NCBI GenBank assembly: GCA_029204225.1
Contig: CM055106.1
Coordinates: forward strand, 24,292,921-24,356,920
Direction: 5' to 3'
Length of the DNA stretch: 64,000 nt
Source of the DNA: Diphasiastrum complanatum
Taxonomy: Eukaryota > Streptophyta > Lycopodiopsida > Lycopodiales > Lycopodiaceae
Position numbers and translations under genes: made by a program. Under the pieces are notes generated by a model. That model searched no databases. It had not been told where the DNA came from and saw nothing but the letters and a program-made list of their open reading frames with translations. Shown one piece after another: positions 34,081 to 47,900 of the stretch (positions are counted from its first letter, which is position 1; each line of letters opens with the position of its first letter).

Positions 34081-34560
34081 TACATGTGGTAGACTTTAAC
34101 GGTGGATGGTATGATAGCCTTGGAAAGAAAGGAAGTTCCTTGCAGTAAAGGAAGTCCAAAAGATTTTTCAGAACTGGCCATAAAAATCCTATAAGTTTTA
34201 CATTGCCTTCCCAAGTTTGAGCAGGTGTGAAGTTGACTACTTTAGAAGTACTAAGTTGTCTTCGGATTGTGCATCTCAAGTTCTGAAAGACTCTGAATAG
34301 ACAGCAAGGTCACACCGTCTTGGCTGTTGTGTGATAATTTTTGACAGATGAGTGCGAGATCTGGACTTGCAGGTTCAGATCCAATCGGAACCAATAAATG
34401 AAAAGAACATCCACGAATTTGCAGAGCAGAAAACATTGCAGATTTATTTAAGACTCTCGAGGTTAAAAAACAAATGCCAGTACCACTGAAGATCTTTTTC
34501 ATCCAATCAAATACTTCTCGGGCCACTAGGCTCTTATTGCATAGTATCGATCAACAGCTT
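34031..34560 (-). pseudogene. Unrecognised coding-like exon with one frame change
   Basis: Minus strand, just downstream of the transporter gene. Frame 1 (about 34540-34250) reads AREVFDWMKKIFSGTGICFL, then ALQIRGCSFHLLVPIGSEPA and SQDGVTLLSIQSL. A second frame continues seamlessly in character (CTIRRQLSTSKVVNFTPAQT, VLKNLLDFLYCKELPFFPRL) to a stop at 34031. Both pieces have normal amino-acid balance and no low complexity, so they look like one former domain split by a frame change or a short intron near 34270. I cannot name the family. Possible origins are the terminal exon of a neighbouring gene, a gene relic, or the transporter's 3' UTR overlapping it. Confidence 0.4.
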
Positions 34561-35046
34561 CAATATGATAATAATGCTGTTTTACCTTCAGTTATACGAG
34601 ACTAACAAGTTGAAGCAATAAAAAATGTCACGTGGATCAAACACAAGCTAATGAGAAACTGTACACTGTGGAGGACCAGGGCCTATTGAGTATGCACTCT
34701 CACAAAACACACAGGTCAAGAGAATCACACTCTGTATGCCTCTTTTGAATCTCTAATAAAATAACATTGGTTTCCCATATAAGTGGTAAACGGTTTTCCA
34801 CCAGCAGCTCCTAACAAAAAATAGACAGAAAAGCCTCCTTACATAAACTACCAACATCCATTAGTTGTTGCCAAGAGTTTGTCCGACCGCTGACAGATCC
34901 TTTTCCTCTCATTCTGGTTATTATTTTCTACCCATAAACTGTAACCACGTGCTGGTGTAAAAGATGAGCTTCTAGACACTAACGTTTTTGTAGATTATCT
35001 TAGAACGCGGTTATATTTATAAGCGTCTGACAAAATATAGATGCCA

Positions 35047-35855
35047 CTACAGCTGTTCAGGCTTTGCATTCACAATTGGAAGCATACTGATTGCTTCCTC
35101 TTTTTCCAGAGCCTTTGCACCATCCTGTGCGAGCTGGTGTCTTATGTATCCATATAAGGTGCATCCAAATAAAGTGATGGTGCAACCAAAAGCATTCCAT
35201 GCGGAGATTGGATTTTTGAAAATGATCCACGAGATGATGATTGCAACTGCAACCTGGATACAACAACAAAGAACATACACGTGATTGAGATTCCATCAAC
35301 ATTTTCCAAACGAATAGCTAGGAAACTTCCTTCCCAACTGAGACAAAAGTAGTGCAAATAACTAAAAGCTTAAATGAAAACTAGTGAAATACCTTCATGT
35401 TTCCAGCAACGTTAAAAGTCACGGCAGTCGTGGAATGAATGACATGAAATATGGAGAAATTCAAACAAAACGCAAAAACTCCTGAACTGATAATGATGAA
35501 GACGGGTGGACCTAGAGACTGTTGGCTTTCTGCCCATTTTAGGACATCCACTCCTTCCCAAAGCAGGGCAGGAAGAATCAATATTGCTGTGGCGTATGGC
35601 GCCATATAATAAACAGTGTTTATGCTTCAAAAAATATTCCAAAGTAGTTGCTTGTCAGTAACATAATCTCTAAGCATATACCATGCTAAATCCTACTTCC
35701 TAGCATCACAAATATAATCGACATGTAGTGGTGCTACTACTGCTTGTATCTTTAAGGAATGGCATATCAGAAGAGTCAACAAACAACCGTTCCAGAAACA
35801 TACATCCAAATACATCTGTAAATTCACAAAGCTTAGCTAGGAATCATTGGCATGC

Positions 35856-35918
<63 letters not shown>

Positions 35919-38900
35919 GAAAGTCATAAATTCATAAGCTAAGCCACAGGATAGTAGGAGAAGAAGCACATTGCTAACTAACTACAGTCCATAAATTCAA
36001 CAAGAAAGACTCTTTATAACAAAGACATTTGGGAAAAAAGTTGATCAAGATAGTCAACAGATTAGGCTTACCCAGTTCACGTGGGTAGCAAGTGCAACAG
36101 GTTTTTTAGAAATTGAGGTTTTCTTTTTTAATCAAAACCAGCATCCCAGTTACAAATATATCCTTGTGACAAACCCAATAGAACACAAAAAAGGTTAAGA
36201 ATATGGGCTGTTCTAGTTATTTTGGACACAGTAGTGTTTTTGGGAAGAACAGATTGGTTTGTGGCCACTTTAATTGCCAAATTATGAGAACCTTGTCCTA
36301 CTAAAGAAAAAAAGCAATGTCTATGACGGGAGGCAACAACATTGAAGTGTAAGCGTCACTCTACCAAAACATAGCGCATAAGCCTGCATATTGATCACAT
36401 CAATAAGATATAAAATTACACAAATAAGATATTAGACAGCTCAGCTGCTTTTATACCTGTCAAAATTATATCCATGAAGTAGCTTTTCTGCTAAAATTGT
36501 CTTAGTCGAAGTCACAAGACACCCCACAAAAGCTGCTAGAAATCCTATCATGTCAAAACTGAGCTCTGTGATGGATGTTAGCATGATTCCACCCACTACA
36601 GGCAGCAGTGACAACCACACTAGCTGATGAAAGGATTTCTTCCACACCAACCACTGCAAGACCACTAACACAATACAGAGAACAAAAGTTAATACCACAG
36701 AAGTTCAGGAACTTTTCATGGAATTCAACTTTCAAACCTGCCAATGAATGAAAGCCCTGATATTTACTTTTGGCCAGTCAGTCTCCTGGGTGGTACTGCT
36801 ATCAATTGAGGAAAAGAGTAGTTTAGTATGACAAACGGCTTGTCTATGCTGCCATGGATCTTTCAGCTTTATGGTATTCTTTGCACTTAGCACTGCACTA
36901 ATATCTCTGTTACACAGCCATATCACTTCATATTCAAAGAACACTGTCAAGCAAGAAAAAAATCTAAGTTGCAAAAAACTGGACCAGAATCAGACTCTGT
37001 AAATAACTAGTCAACTACTTGATCTGTATAAGTAGTTATTGGAGATTGGAATTACCAGTGGTGGCTGGTGTCAAGGATTTTATTGTCTGCATAAAAGAGA
37101 CTGGGATATAGCGTAGGCTGATGTTTCCCAGTAATATATTGATGCAAAATACAAATGCCATAGGAAGTATTTGTTGCCATCGATCTTTTGGATCTACTTC
37201 TATTCTAGGTTTCAGCTTCCAGATCTCTATGATGATGTAAGCTCCTGCTGCTGATAGTATAAAATGGACAACTGATACAGTCAGAGGAAACTTGAAGTCC
37301 AGCTTCTGCATAAATTTGTGCAACAGAATTAGTATATATATATGTGGTAAACAAACATCAAGGTCTATATAAAGCTTAATATACAAATGCATGAAATGCC
37401 ATGTTTAAGAGGTAGCATATCTCAAAACACAAAAGCAGGGAAGATACAGAAGATCTCAGCGTGGTAATAAGACTTTTACAAATTGAATCAAAAGTTTCAA
37501 AACTAATGTGTCACCTCCAATCAAAACAACACGTAATAAATTCCTGTGTAAATGATCTTCTATAGTAAGATCTCAAAGTACTCAATTCATGAATTTTTTT
37601 TTGAATGTCTACATAGCACAATTACAAGTACGAAGTGCTCATCAGGAGAGTTTTTCTCACTAAAATACTCGAGTGGTTGCATATAGTGGTCTACAACATG
37701 CTTGAGTATTTTGGTTGTCATTGTGTGTCAATTCATTAAGTTTACAAGACGACCAGTTCCAAGTTTCATCCAATCAGTTATATGTGGAGACTGGTCGCTT
37801 CCAAAAGTTTGTGAAGTCAGCACCGTCTTTTAAGACGATGATCCATTAGTTTCTCACTCCACTAGTTTAAGGGGTTTAGAAGATCGCTAATGCTTCTGCA
37901 CCATGATAATAGCCATGGGTATACAAAGGAACAAAGAGAAACAGGATTATCATTATCCTTCTATGGAACAAGATTGTTATGAACTCAATCACAATCTCCA
38001 AACTAGCATTCTCGAACTAAGAATACTGAAAAACACATATTGATGTGAATAGCTGATCCCCTACAAGGAAGAGCCAATGACTCTCCTACAAAGAACTTAA
38101 GAGTAAACCAAATCACAAGCTTTACAATGGATGTCTCTGCTCCTACTTATACTCTACTAGTATTAGGGAAACAAGCCCTAACACACTAACCAACAAAGCC
38201 TAAGCTAACCAACCGTCTGCAACCCTTCTGAAAGGGCTTTAATAAACATAGGAATGAAAACGATGGCTGGGCCCTAAAAGCATTAAATGGGTTCCAGAGA
38301 AATTAAGTGGGTCACGTGCCCGTAATTCAAATGAAGACCTATTCTATTGCATGCTCATAATACTTCCCAACTGATAGGTTGTTGAAAACTTTGGAACAAG
38401 GAATACATGAACAAAAGTCATAACATAAATTCAATGTTGCAAGAAGCAATTACATATATTATTTGATACCACATGCCCATGGAAAATCCCTGCTGAAGGT
38501 AACAGTAAGACACATAGAAGGCACCACGCTAGGTGAATAGATCAATTGTCCATAAGAACACAATAGAACCAACAGCCACATACATCCCAAGGTAGCCACA
38601 TGTATTGCAAGCCACTATATGGAACCAACAGTCCCAAAGGGATGAAAACTTTAAAAATACCACCATAGTTCCATTGCCCCATGCAAAAGAACAAGAGTTC
38701 ATGTCTATACTGTTGCAGATATATCAAGCTATCCAAAGAGACCAAGCATGTCGATTAGCCAAATCAGAAACTGGGGCAACCGCGTCCCAAGCTAGTTGTA
38801 TCGACCAAGAAAGCCAAATAGAAACAACTAGAATAAATGAATCTGGTGGTGTACAACAATCCCCATCCATAAAGACCATGAATGTAAATCACCATTAATA

Positions 38901-41900
38901 AGAACTGGCCCAAATGCATCCCATAATAGTCGTATAGACGACGAATCCCACAAGAAGCAATATGAACTAGCTCAACAAAAATATCACTAATAAAGCCATA
39001 TATGGAGCCATAGTCATCCAAGACTCAGTTAACAAGACTGCTCTGAATGACATGATGGTTGGAATTCAGCTACCTAGCTCTAGAGCTGTACCTCATGTAT
39101 AGGGATTCCGTGACTCATCTACAACGGAACAATGAATCAAGCTGGGAAAGTGATAAAAATTACTCAGTTAACAAGTCTGCTCTGAATTACTTGATGGCTG
39201 TACCTCATATATAGGCTATGATTGCTTTTTTTATGTATACATCTCATCACAAAGATCCCATGGTTCATCGACAACATCTGGAACAATGTATCAACCTGGG
39301 AAAGTGATAAAAATCACTCAGTGATAGCTTGTGTAAGCACTATAGATTGTCCTACCAAATATAAGGAGTACAACACTGCTCATACATGACCGCACTTTAC
39401 CTAGGAGACCAATTCCCTGTTAGATGCATCAAGTGACACATCAAGCCCACTACCAAGGCCAAATAGACCTCAGAAGACTACAAACATTTCGAGTCTCTAG
39501 ATGATAGTAACGAGTTTGTTGCTCTCCTTACAAGACCACCCATCATCACTCCATCGTCGTTGACGGCCAGGTCAACATTCTTCCTCAACCTATCCATGGA
39601 GAATGCATTCATAGACCTGGGAAGCATTTGCCTCTTGGGACCATGATTGTTAATCATAATAATCGACCTGTTCCCATCTATTTGGATGAGATGATCATAG
39701 CCACAGCACTACATCGAAACCAGACAAGCGTCTAGCAAGTCCCTCGCACATTATCTTGATCAAGAAACCCTAGTTCACCAACAAGAACCTGAACAATTAT
39801 GGAATACTGATCTTAGGACTGGGCAATATGTGTCTATGCTGCACCCTAGGTAGTCGTCCTGTGCCTTCTTGTTCGTTCTTCATGATCCAACTGCATCACC
39901 AACATTATTTGTTAAGGGCTATGAATGTGTTCACCTACCACCCACTACAATTGGGCCAACCTAGTAGTGTTCAAGGAATTAGAGTTTGCACTCAAGAAGT
40001 TCAAGGTAACCACAGGGGTCCTCCTCAATGTACCAATTGAACATCGACTGTCAATACCCTCCAGTTGCAACAAAGATTCTATTGCCAAAAGGCAGGATGG
40101 ATTGATTTTCACCCGGCAAAACCTGCATAGAACATCTACTGCATTCATTGACATTTTAGTTACACTCATAAACATCCACTGTATTTATAGACGAATTCAC
40201 CACAATATTCACGGATGCTGTGTCTTCTTTTAGATTCATATACATCATTTCTCATCCTCAACGCGTCAGCCATTGCATCCATCCTTTCTAACCCCACATG
40301 CACATGCATGGTTATTTCAGATTCGTCGATACATTACTACTTTTCTTAATGATTCCTGACTTCTTTCGTACCTTCATAGTTGTCAGCTGATTTTTCAAGT
40401 ATTTTCTCTTCTCCAAAGCGTATCTTCATCAGTATGCCATCATCCACCCTTTCCACATCCAGCCTTATACTTTTTCAGTTGCACCATCCATTGTACCAAA
40501 ATGTTGCACCACCAGCCAATGGCGGACAATTTTGATCTTTCCGTTCACAAATGCCAATCAAGCACTGCACATTGCCAATGGGGTTTATCAGGTGTTGTAA
40601 AGCTGACTCGGGTCCACCCAATGTGCCCTGTAAGACTCTAAGAGGTGACTCTCCCTAAGGTCCCAGAGCAAGTTAGAAAGTCAAGGACTGAGCCTCCGAC
40701 TTGTGGTACCGACCTATGGTGAGCCAGTCAAGTAGTCACAAGTCATGAGCTAGCTCTAGAGCTCGAGTCATGGCCTAGTCAGGAACCAAGTTGATTCTGC
40801 CGCCGGGACGGCTCCCCAGACCCATGTCCGGGAGCCAGACTGATTATGCCAGGCTTAATCAGCAAAATAAAAACTAAGTCCAGAAAAGCGTGCTTTACCA
40901 GAAAGCACTATATTCCAGGATAGAGGGGGCGTGCCGAATCACACCAGAAGTTGCTCAACCAGTGCCAGGAATCCAGTCGCCAAGTCTCAGCTCCCTCTAC
41001 CAGCGCGAACCAGGCACTATGCCCAGCACGTGTTGGTGGCCCCGAGACCAGTCAGTCTATGTATGAATGTAACCTCTTCCAAATTTAATAAAGTTGATCC
41101 TTGGGGATGATTACCATTTCGGTTTCGCCTCCGGGACTGGTCCAAGTGGAAGGACCCTTACTACAACCTTTTTGCGTCGCCGGCGCCTAAGGGTCCACGT
41201 CACCGACGTGTGGCTCGCCGCTATGCCATTTGGTCAGTTTGGCGACCACTATGCCTTGGATTTCATGTGTGGCTTGTCTTTGCCTTTGATTACCTTTTGG
41301 GGACGGATTCTAAGTTGGCTTTCGGGTTGGTTGGGATTCCAGTTTTCTTAAGTCTGAATGGTTAAGCTTGTTACGTTTTCTAAGTTGGCCTTTACGTAAG
41401 TGCATGACGGATGAATGTTAGACTTGAGCGCGTGTTGGGGAAACCGCTCAAGTCCCAGCACCCTTTGAGGCGCCGGTGCAATATGTGGTATCAGAGCCAA
41501 CTAGCCGATCAGCTATGCAAGTCTCATAGGGATGGCCACTTTTTGGGTTTGTCAGAACAGCCATTGTGCAAGGTGTTGCCCACAATGTAAGCACGGGTGT
41601 GTCCACGGTCGGGGTGGTCGGCAGAACGGGGGACTTGATGAGGTAAGGTGTTGCCCTTGAGGTGTAAGCACGGTCAGTTCCCACGGTTCGGGCCTGGCGC
41701 CGTCTGCACGTAGGACAGATGAGGCAAGGTGATGCCATTAGGTTGGTGAAAGCACAGTCTGTGCCTTGTGGGGTGCGGGGCGACATATTCGAACTGTACG
41801 GGTTAACCATTGATACAGAGATGCTACTTGAATTCGGGTGTAAAGCACGGGTTAGTTGCCGGTGCGGGATAGCTGCTGATCATTTAACTATAAGGGCTAA

Positions 41901-44900
41901 CGACCAGAGTTGGTGGGCCGTGACTGAGGCAATGTGCTGCTTAATGGTGAAAACACGGATGGTTGGATGAATGTTTCCCCATGGGCTAATTCTGTGATAG
42001 ATTTGCGTGGGCGCGGCTAGGCAAAGTTCCTACATACGGTCTCCAGGAGGATGTGGCTTGAGAGGGATCCTCTGTACTTTGGTTGGTCTGTTTTGTCTGT
42101 TGCGTGCTTGCTTGGACACAAATGACCTGGTTCCTACTTGGCTATCAGGTGATGTGAGTGTGCTAGTTTGAGGAGATACTTTTATATTGAAGCTGATTTG
42201 ATAAAGAAGAAAAGAGAGCTATGGGGCTCGGCCGACAGAGGGGAGAGTTTTCAAAAGACAGAGGAGACAATCTGTTGGAAGTACACCTCTTATCAGAATG
42301 GATGACCACCTTGATGAGTTACGAGCATGGACAGACAGAGAGGAGTAGGTGTTACGAGCTCGTAACCAGTGCTGAACCCTAGGGAACACAGATAGGTCAG
42401 ATACCACAGTCAGGGTCGTGTCCAACGTACATGACCAACAGGGCAAGACAGTGTGAGTAGTGTGCCCCAGCACGGTCCATAGCCATGGCGGGCCTAACAC
42501 AGCCTAGGGACCCTGTCAGCAGGATAGGGCCCCCAGTTGGGTCTCGACGTGGAGTCGGCCACGTCAGTGACACGTGGCCGACACTTGGCAGTAGCATGCT
42601 ACCAGTCCTCACACTGGGCTAGGAGGGGCTTACTCTATATCAGGGAGTAGGCAAGGTTGGGTGGATCAGTTAGTGTTTGCCCTACTGTGGTGTTAGGATC
42701 TATTACACTAGTATCAGCGCCATCTCCATCCTAGGGAGTTCAGGAGCAGCAGTAGAGAAAGCTATCAGAAGATAGGAAAGATCTCTGAGATTCTCAGAAA
42801 GAAATAGAGGAGGAGACTCGCTGTAGGATCAGCTTTGTAATCCTCCAATTTGCTGGAAATCTCAATAGTTTGGAAGCATATTGCTTAGAATAGCTTCAGC
42901 GCTGATAAGTTAGTTTTCATCTCTGATTTTCGAGTGTAGATCACTATGATCTGAGCGAAAATTCAAGAGGAAGGGATGAGCAGATCCATCGTTGTATAGA
43001 CAGCCCTCAACTCTGAAATTTGTATGAAGTTTTGAGTAGATTAGAGCAAGTTCTAATCTGACTTAGTGTAGCAGGGTCAGCGCTGGACAGGGAGGAGAAA
43101 AGGTGAAAATTCATCCCTGTTTGTTGAGAATTCTCAGGAGTTTGAGCTTCAAACTTACTTGCTACTGACCAGCGACCTACAGGCTTGGGTCAAATCGGAG
43201 ATTTGAGGTGATTTTAGAGCTGTAAATTGGACAAATCGGGCAGGACAGGTTGCTGTCCAACCAGCGAGGGCAGAGACTTCAAAAATTCCGGATTTCTTTT
43301 TGTAAATTTCCGGTTTTTACTCGGTTTGTTGGAGCCCCACACCTAAAATCAGATCAGTTAGCTACTCAACTCAAGAACCGGGAAATTTGGCACCGTTTTG
43401 AAGCTTCAAACTGGCATTTTCCGGGACAGCAGGTCTGAAATCTTGGGGAAAAGAGCTGAAAGGGTTCCTCTTCGTAATTTCTTTGGAAGTACAGTCCTCA
43501 GAAACAGCTAAGTCATCTTTCCTTTCCCTTGTACAGTTGTGAATTAGTCTTTTTGACTTTTTCTTCATCAGAAGTTAAGGTACCTCTCTTTCAGTTTCCA
43601 AGATGACCACTCCTCAGGGACTTGATCAACCCCCGGAGAGAGGCTTCGACGAACTTGAAACAGAAGCCTTGGCTTACAGAAAAGGGAAGGAACCAATGGA
43701 ATTGGAAGAACAGGAACAGTTGGCCGAAGAACTCGACGCACTGGTTACCAAGGAGCAGTTTCTCCAGTTGGTAACAGAAGTGGATTAACTGAAGTTGGCA
43801 TTAGCCAATTTCAAGTCCAGTGTGGACGACTCGTTCGCTGAACTCAAAAGCTTGATTTTGAGTTCCGCGAAAGGAAGCCTTCCCTCCACTTCTCAGTTAT
43901 CCCCTTCTCGACTTCCATCAGTTTCGGGTGAGACTTTACGGTCTCACCCCAGTGTTTTTAAAGATTTAAAACCTCCTACTTTTAATGGGGAAGAGAAGGA
44001 TAGAAATGCAGACATTCTACAAACCTTCCTCAGCAAATGGAAGAACATTCATGCTCTTAAACAGACCCCTGACCATTTGCAAGCAATTGAGGCCAGTCTT
44101 TCCTTAGGGCCTATGGCCTATAAGTGGTGGTTAAATCTCCAGGAGACTGGGCGGACTCCCCGGTCATGGAAAGCTTTTGAAGAAGCTTTCCTAAGAGAAT
44201 TTCTACCAGAAAATGAACTGGATAGAGCCTGGGAAAGAACAGTAATGGATAAATCCCTCATCCAATATATCTCGCAGTATCGAGAAGCAATTTCAAAGAT
44301 TAAAACTATGGATGACCATCAGAAAATCAAGGGATTTGTCCGTGGCCTCAAAGATGAATATAAAGTAGAGGTCCAGAAACTCGCCTACTACCCTTGAGCA
44401 AGCTCTCAGATATGCTCAAATCTATGATGATTCAGTGGGTAGGAAGAAGGCGAGACAACAGCCACTTTCTGAGCAGCCTTCTCAGAAAGACTTTCAATTT
44501 AAAAAGAAATTTTTAAAAAGAAAGAGCCAAGATAAATTTAAAAGTGAAGCTCCTCATAAACGCCCTTCACTCATACAGCCCTCAAAACCAGATGATTTTG
44601 AGAAAGCCAAACAAGAACGTTTGTGCTTTGTGTGTATGGGCAAGGGACACACAGTCAGACGATATCCCAAGGGACCTTTCACTAAAAAAGATAAGAAAGA
44701 TAAAAAACAAGTTCATCTTGTTCAGACTGTATGTTTCCCCAGTGACTCGGCAGCTTCCGAGATCAAAGTGTATCATGAAGATCATGAACACTGTTGCCAG
44801 CTAACCTCTGCAATGCTAGCGAGACCCTTCAGCTTTGGGCCGCATGACCTAGTACGTATGCATGGGAAAGTTGGTAACCAGTTAGTAAGAGTTATGGTGG

Positions 44901-47900
44901 ATGATGGGGCAACCCATAATTTCATCAACTACACCCTGGTTAAAAAGCTTAAACTACCAGAAGTACCTAGTCAGCATAGGTACATAGTTTCATTAGCTAA
45001 GGGTGAAGATAAAAAAATATGGGAAACTATGGTAAGTAAGTTAAATCTTGGTATTCAGGGGTACCAAGATGAAATAAACTTTCAGATAATGCACCTGGAT
45101 CGAACAGACATTGTTCTCAGGAGAGATTGGCTCTACAGTTTAGGACCTTCCCTCCACAGAAACTATCAGGAGAACACCCTCAGCTTTCAGCATAAAGGCC
45201 GAGAGATCCAATTGCATGGGGAGCATGATGTTCCCAACAGCCCTATGGTCTGCAGTTCAGAGCTCTGTCAGCTAATCGGAGACGAAGACCATCAGGTATT
45301 CTTATGTGACTTTCAGTTTATTCCTAAACTTTCTATTTCCAGTTCTATTCAGCAGAAAATCAGTAAATTAGAAACTTTATTGTCTAAATTTAAAGATGTT
45401 TTTCCTGAAGATTTGCCACATGGTTTATCACCTAGCAGAGAGGTAGACCATGTAATAAACCTAATACCAGGTACAGCACCTGTTTCTAAACCTCCGTATC
45501 GGGTCAGCCGAACAGAGGATGAAGAAATAACTAGGCAGATAACAGATTATCTTGGGAAAGGCCAAATTCAGACCAGTAGTTCACCATGGGCCTCACCAGT
45601 CCTATTGGTGAAAAAGAAAGAGGGATCTATGCGTCTTTGCGTAGATTACAGAGCCCTCAATAAAGTCACAATTAAGAATAAATACCCTATGCCTCGGGCA
45701 GACGAGTTGTTTGATCAAGTCGACGGGGCTAAGTTTTTCAGCAAAATAGACCTCAAATCGGGATATCATCAAGTCCGTATAAAATCAGAAGATGTCTCGA
45801 AAACAGCTTTTAGGACTCATCACGGTCATTATGAGTTTAAGGTGATGCCATTTGGGCTCACAAATGCTCCAGCTACCTTTACGACCTTGATGAACAGTGT
45901 CCTCAGACCATACTTGGGTAAGTTTGTAGTCGTATTTTTAGATGACATCCTCGTCTACAGCAAAACGAGGAAGGAGCATCTAAAACACCTCAGAAAGGTG
46001 TTTCGACTGCTCAGAAAGCATAAGCTCTATGTTAAACAATCCAAGTGTGAATTCTTTGTTGAAGAAGTAGCATATTTGGGTCACATTATCTCTTCATATG
46101 GGATTAAGATGGACCCAAATAAGGTTAAAGCCATACTCAGTTGGCTGAGACCTCAGAATATTTTGGAACTTCAGATCTTTCTTGGTCTGGCGGGATATTA
46201 CAGACGATTTGTCAAGGAATATGCTCAGATAGCAGTTCCTATGACAAATCTCCTTAAGGGGAAGGGAAAGGAGTTCATTTGGGAGTCCACACAACAGGAG
46301 AGCTTTGATGCTCTCAAAACAGCCTTAGCTACAGCACCAGTTTTAAAAGTCGTCGACCCCAATCAGCCATTTGTGGTCGAAACAGATGCTAGCGACTTTG
46401 CAGTAGGTGTTGTGCTAACCCAGGGTGGACGACCAGTTGCGTTCGAGAGTAAAAAACTCGAGCCAGCTCAGACTAGGTATAGTGCCTATGAAAAGGAACT
46501 CTTTTCTATAGTCCATGCCCTTAAGACTTGGAGGCATTATTTGTATGGTGCCAACTTTGAGGTCCTGACAGACCATGAGAGTGTCAGATACCTTTGCAAT
46601 CAACCTGAGCTTAGAGGTCGGAAAGCTCGTTGGGCAGAGTTGATGCAAGAGTTTGACATGTCTATCAGATATAGACGTGGAAAATTCAATACAGTAGCAG
46701 ATGCCCTTAGCAGAATGCCTATGATAAACGAGCTGAGTTTTACTCACATTCGTAATAAGTTACTCGAGTCCTTGAGAGGAAATTGCCAGCATGATGCATT
46801 CTTCTCTACTATCTGGAACTCAGTCCAAAACAGACAGTTACAGACTCCAGAACCAGTTCCTGGGGCTGGTGCCAGTTCATCCAAGAATACGGTAGCTTCC
46901 GTTGAGGATGATGATGAGTCCGAGTATACGTCGTCAGATAACGTTGAGGATTATGAGCCTGTATTACCCAAGCAAACCCCAGTGGTTAAGGGTCAGTTGA
47001 CTCAAGGATTCAAATGGAAACAGTAATCCATTCAGGATGAGTACTTGCTCTATAGAGATAGAGTATTTGTCCCCAATTCAGAGGATTATAGGCAGCAGGT
47101 CCTATATGAATGTCATGACAATCCTAGCGCGGGACACCCAGGCATACAGAAGACCTATGAGCTTCTTCGTAGGCAATTTTTCTGGCCCAGTATGAAAAAG
47201 GACGTCCACCAGTATGTAACCAGTTGCCAGAAATGTCAAGTAAAAAAAGCAGAGCGTTTAAAGGCAAGAGGGTTGTTGCATCCCTTAGAAATACCAGCTG
47301 GTAAATGGAAGAGTATCTCCATGGATTTTATAGTAGGCCTGCCTAAAACCCAAAAGGGTAATGACGCTATATGGGTCACAGTTGACCGTCTGACCAAAAT
47401 GGCTCATTTCATTCCGACCAAAACAACCGTTAGAGCTCCAGAGTTAGCAAGGTTGTTTGTTGACGGGCTATTTAAATTGTACGGTCTACCTCCCGGCATA
47501 GTCAACGACCGGGACAGTAAGTTTACTGGAAATTTTTGGAGGGCAATATTCCATCATCTCCATACTAAACTTAATATGAGTACCACCGACCATCCATAGA
47601 CGGACGGTCAAACAGAAAGGGTAAATCAAGTGCTGGAGGATATGCTTCGTGCATACGTCAGCAAGAAGCAGACTAATTGGGAGGAGTATCTCTCGATATT
47701 AGAGTTTGCTTACAACAGTACCAAACATTCAGCTACGGGATACAACCCATTTATGTTGATGTACGGTTTTCAGCCACGCTCACCCACAGCTGTAGGGTTT
47801 AAACAAGAAAAAGTTGAAGCAGCCAGAAACTTTTTAGAGGACCTAAACCAGATGATAGAACATGCTAAGCGTAGCATTAGGCAGTCCCAGGATCGAGCCA

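Noticed and set aside
38542-39021. Aromatic-rich minus-strand frames in intron 1
   Set aside because: Amino-acid bias and lack of motifs suggest random open frames in repeat-derived sequence; no retroelement motif confirmed.
42219-42612. Minus-strand frames in the nested Gypsy LTR, repeated at 48356-48653
   Set aside because: They occur in both LTR copies antisense to the element and show no domain; they are shadow frames in repeat DNA.
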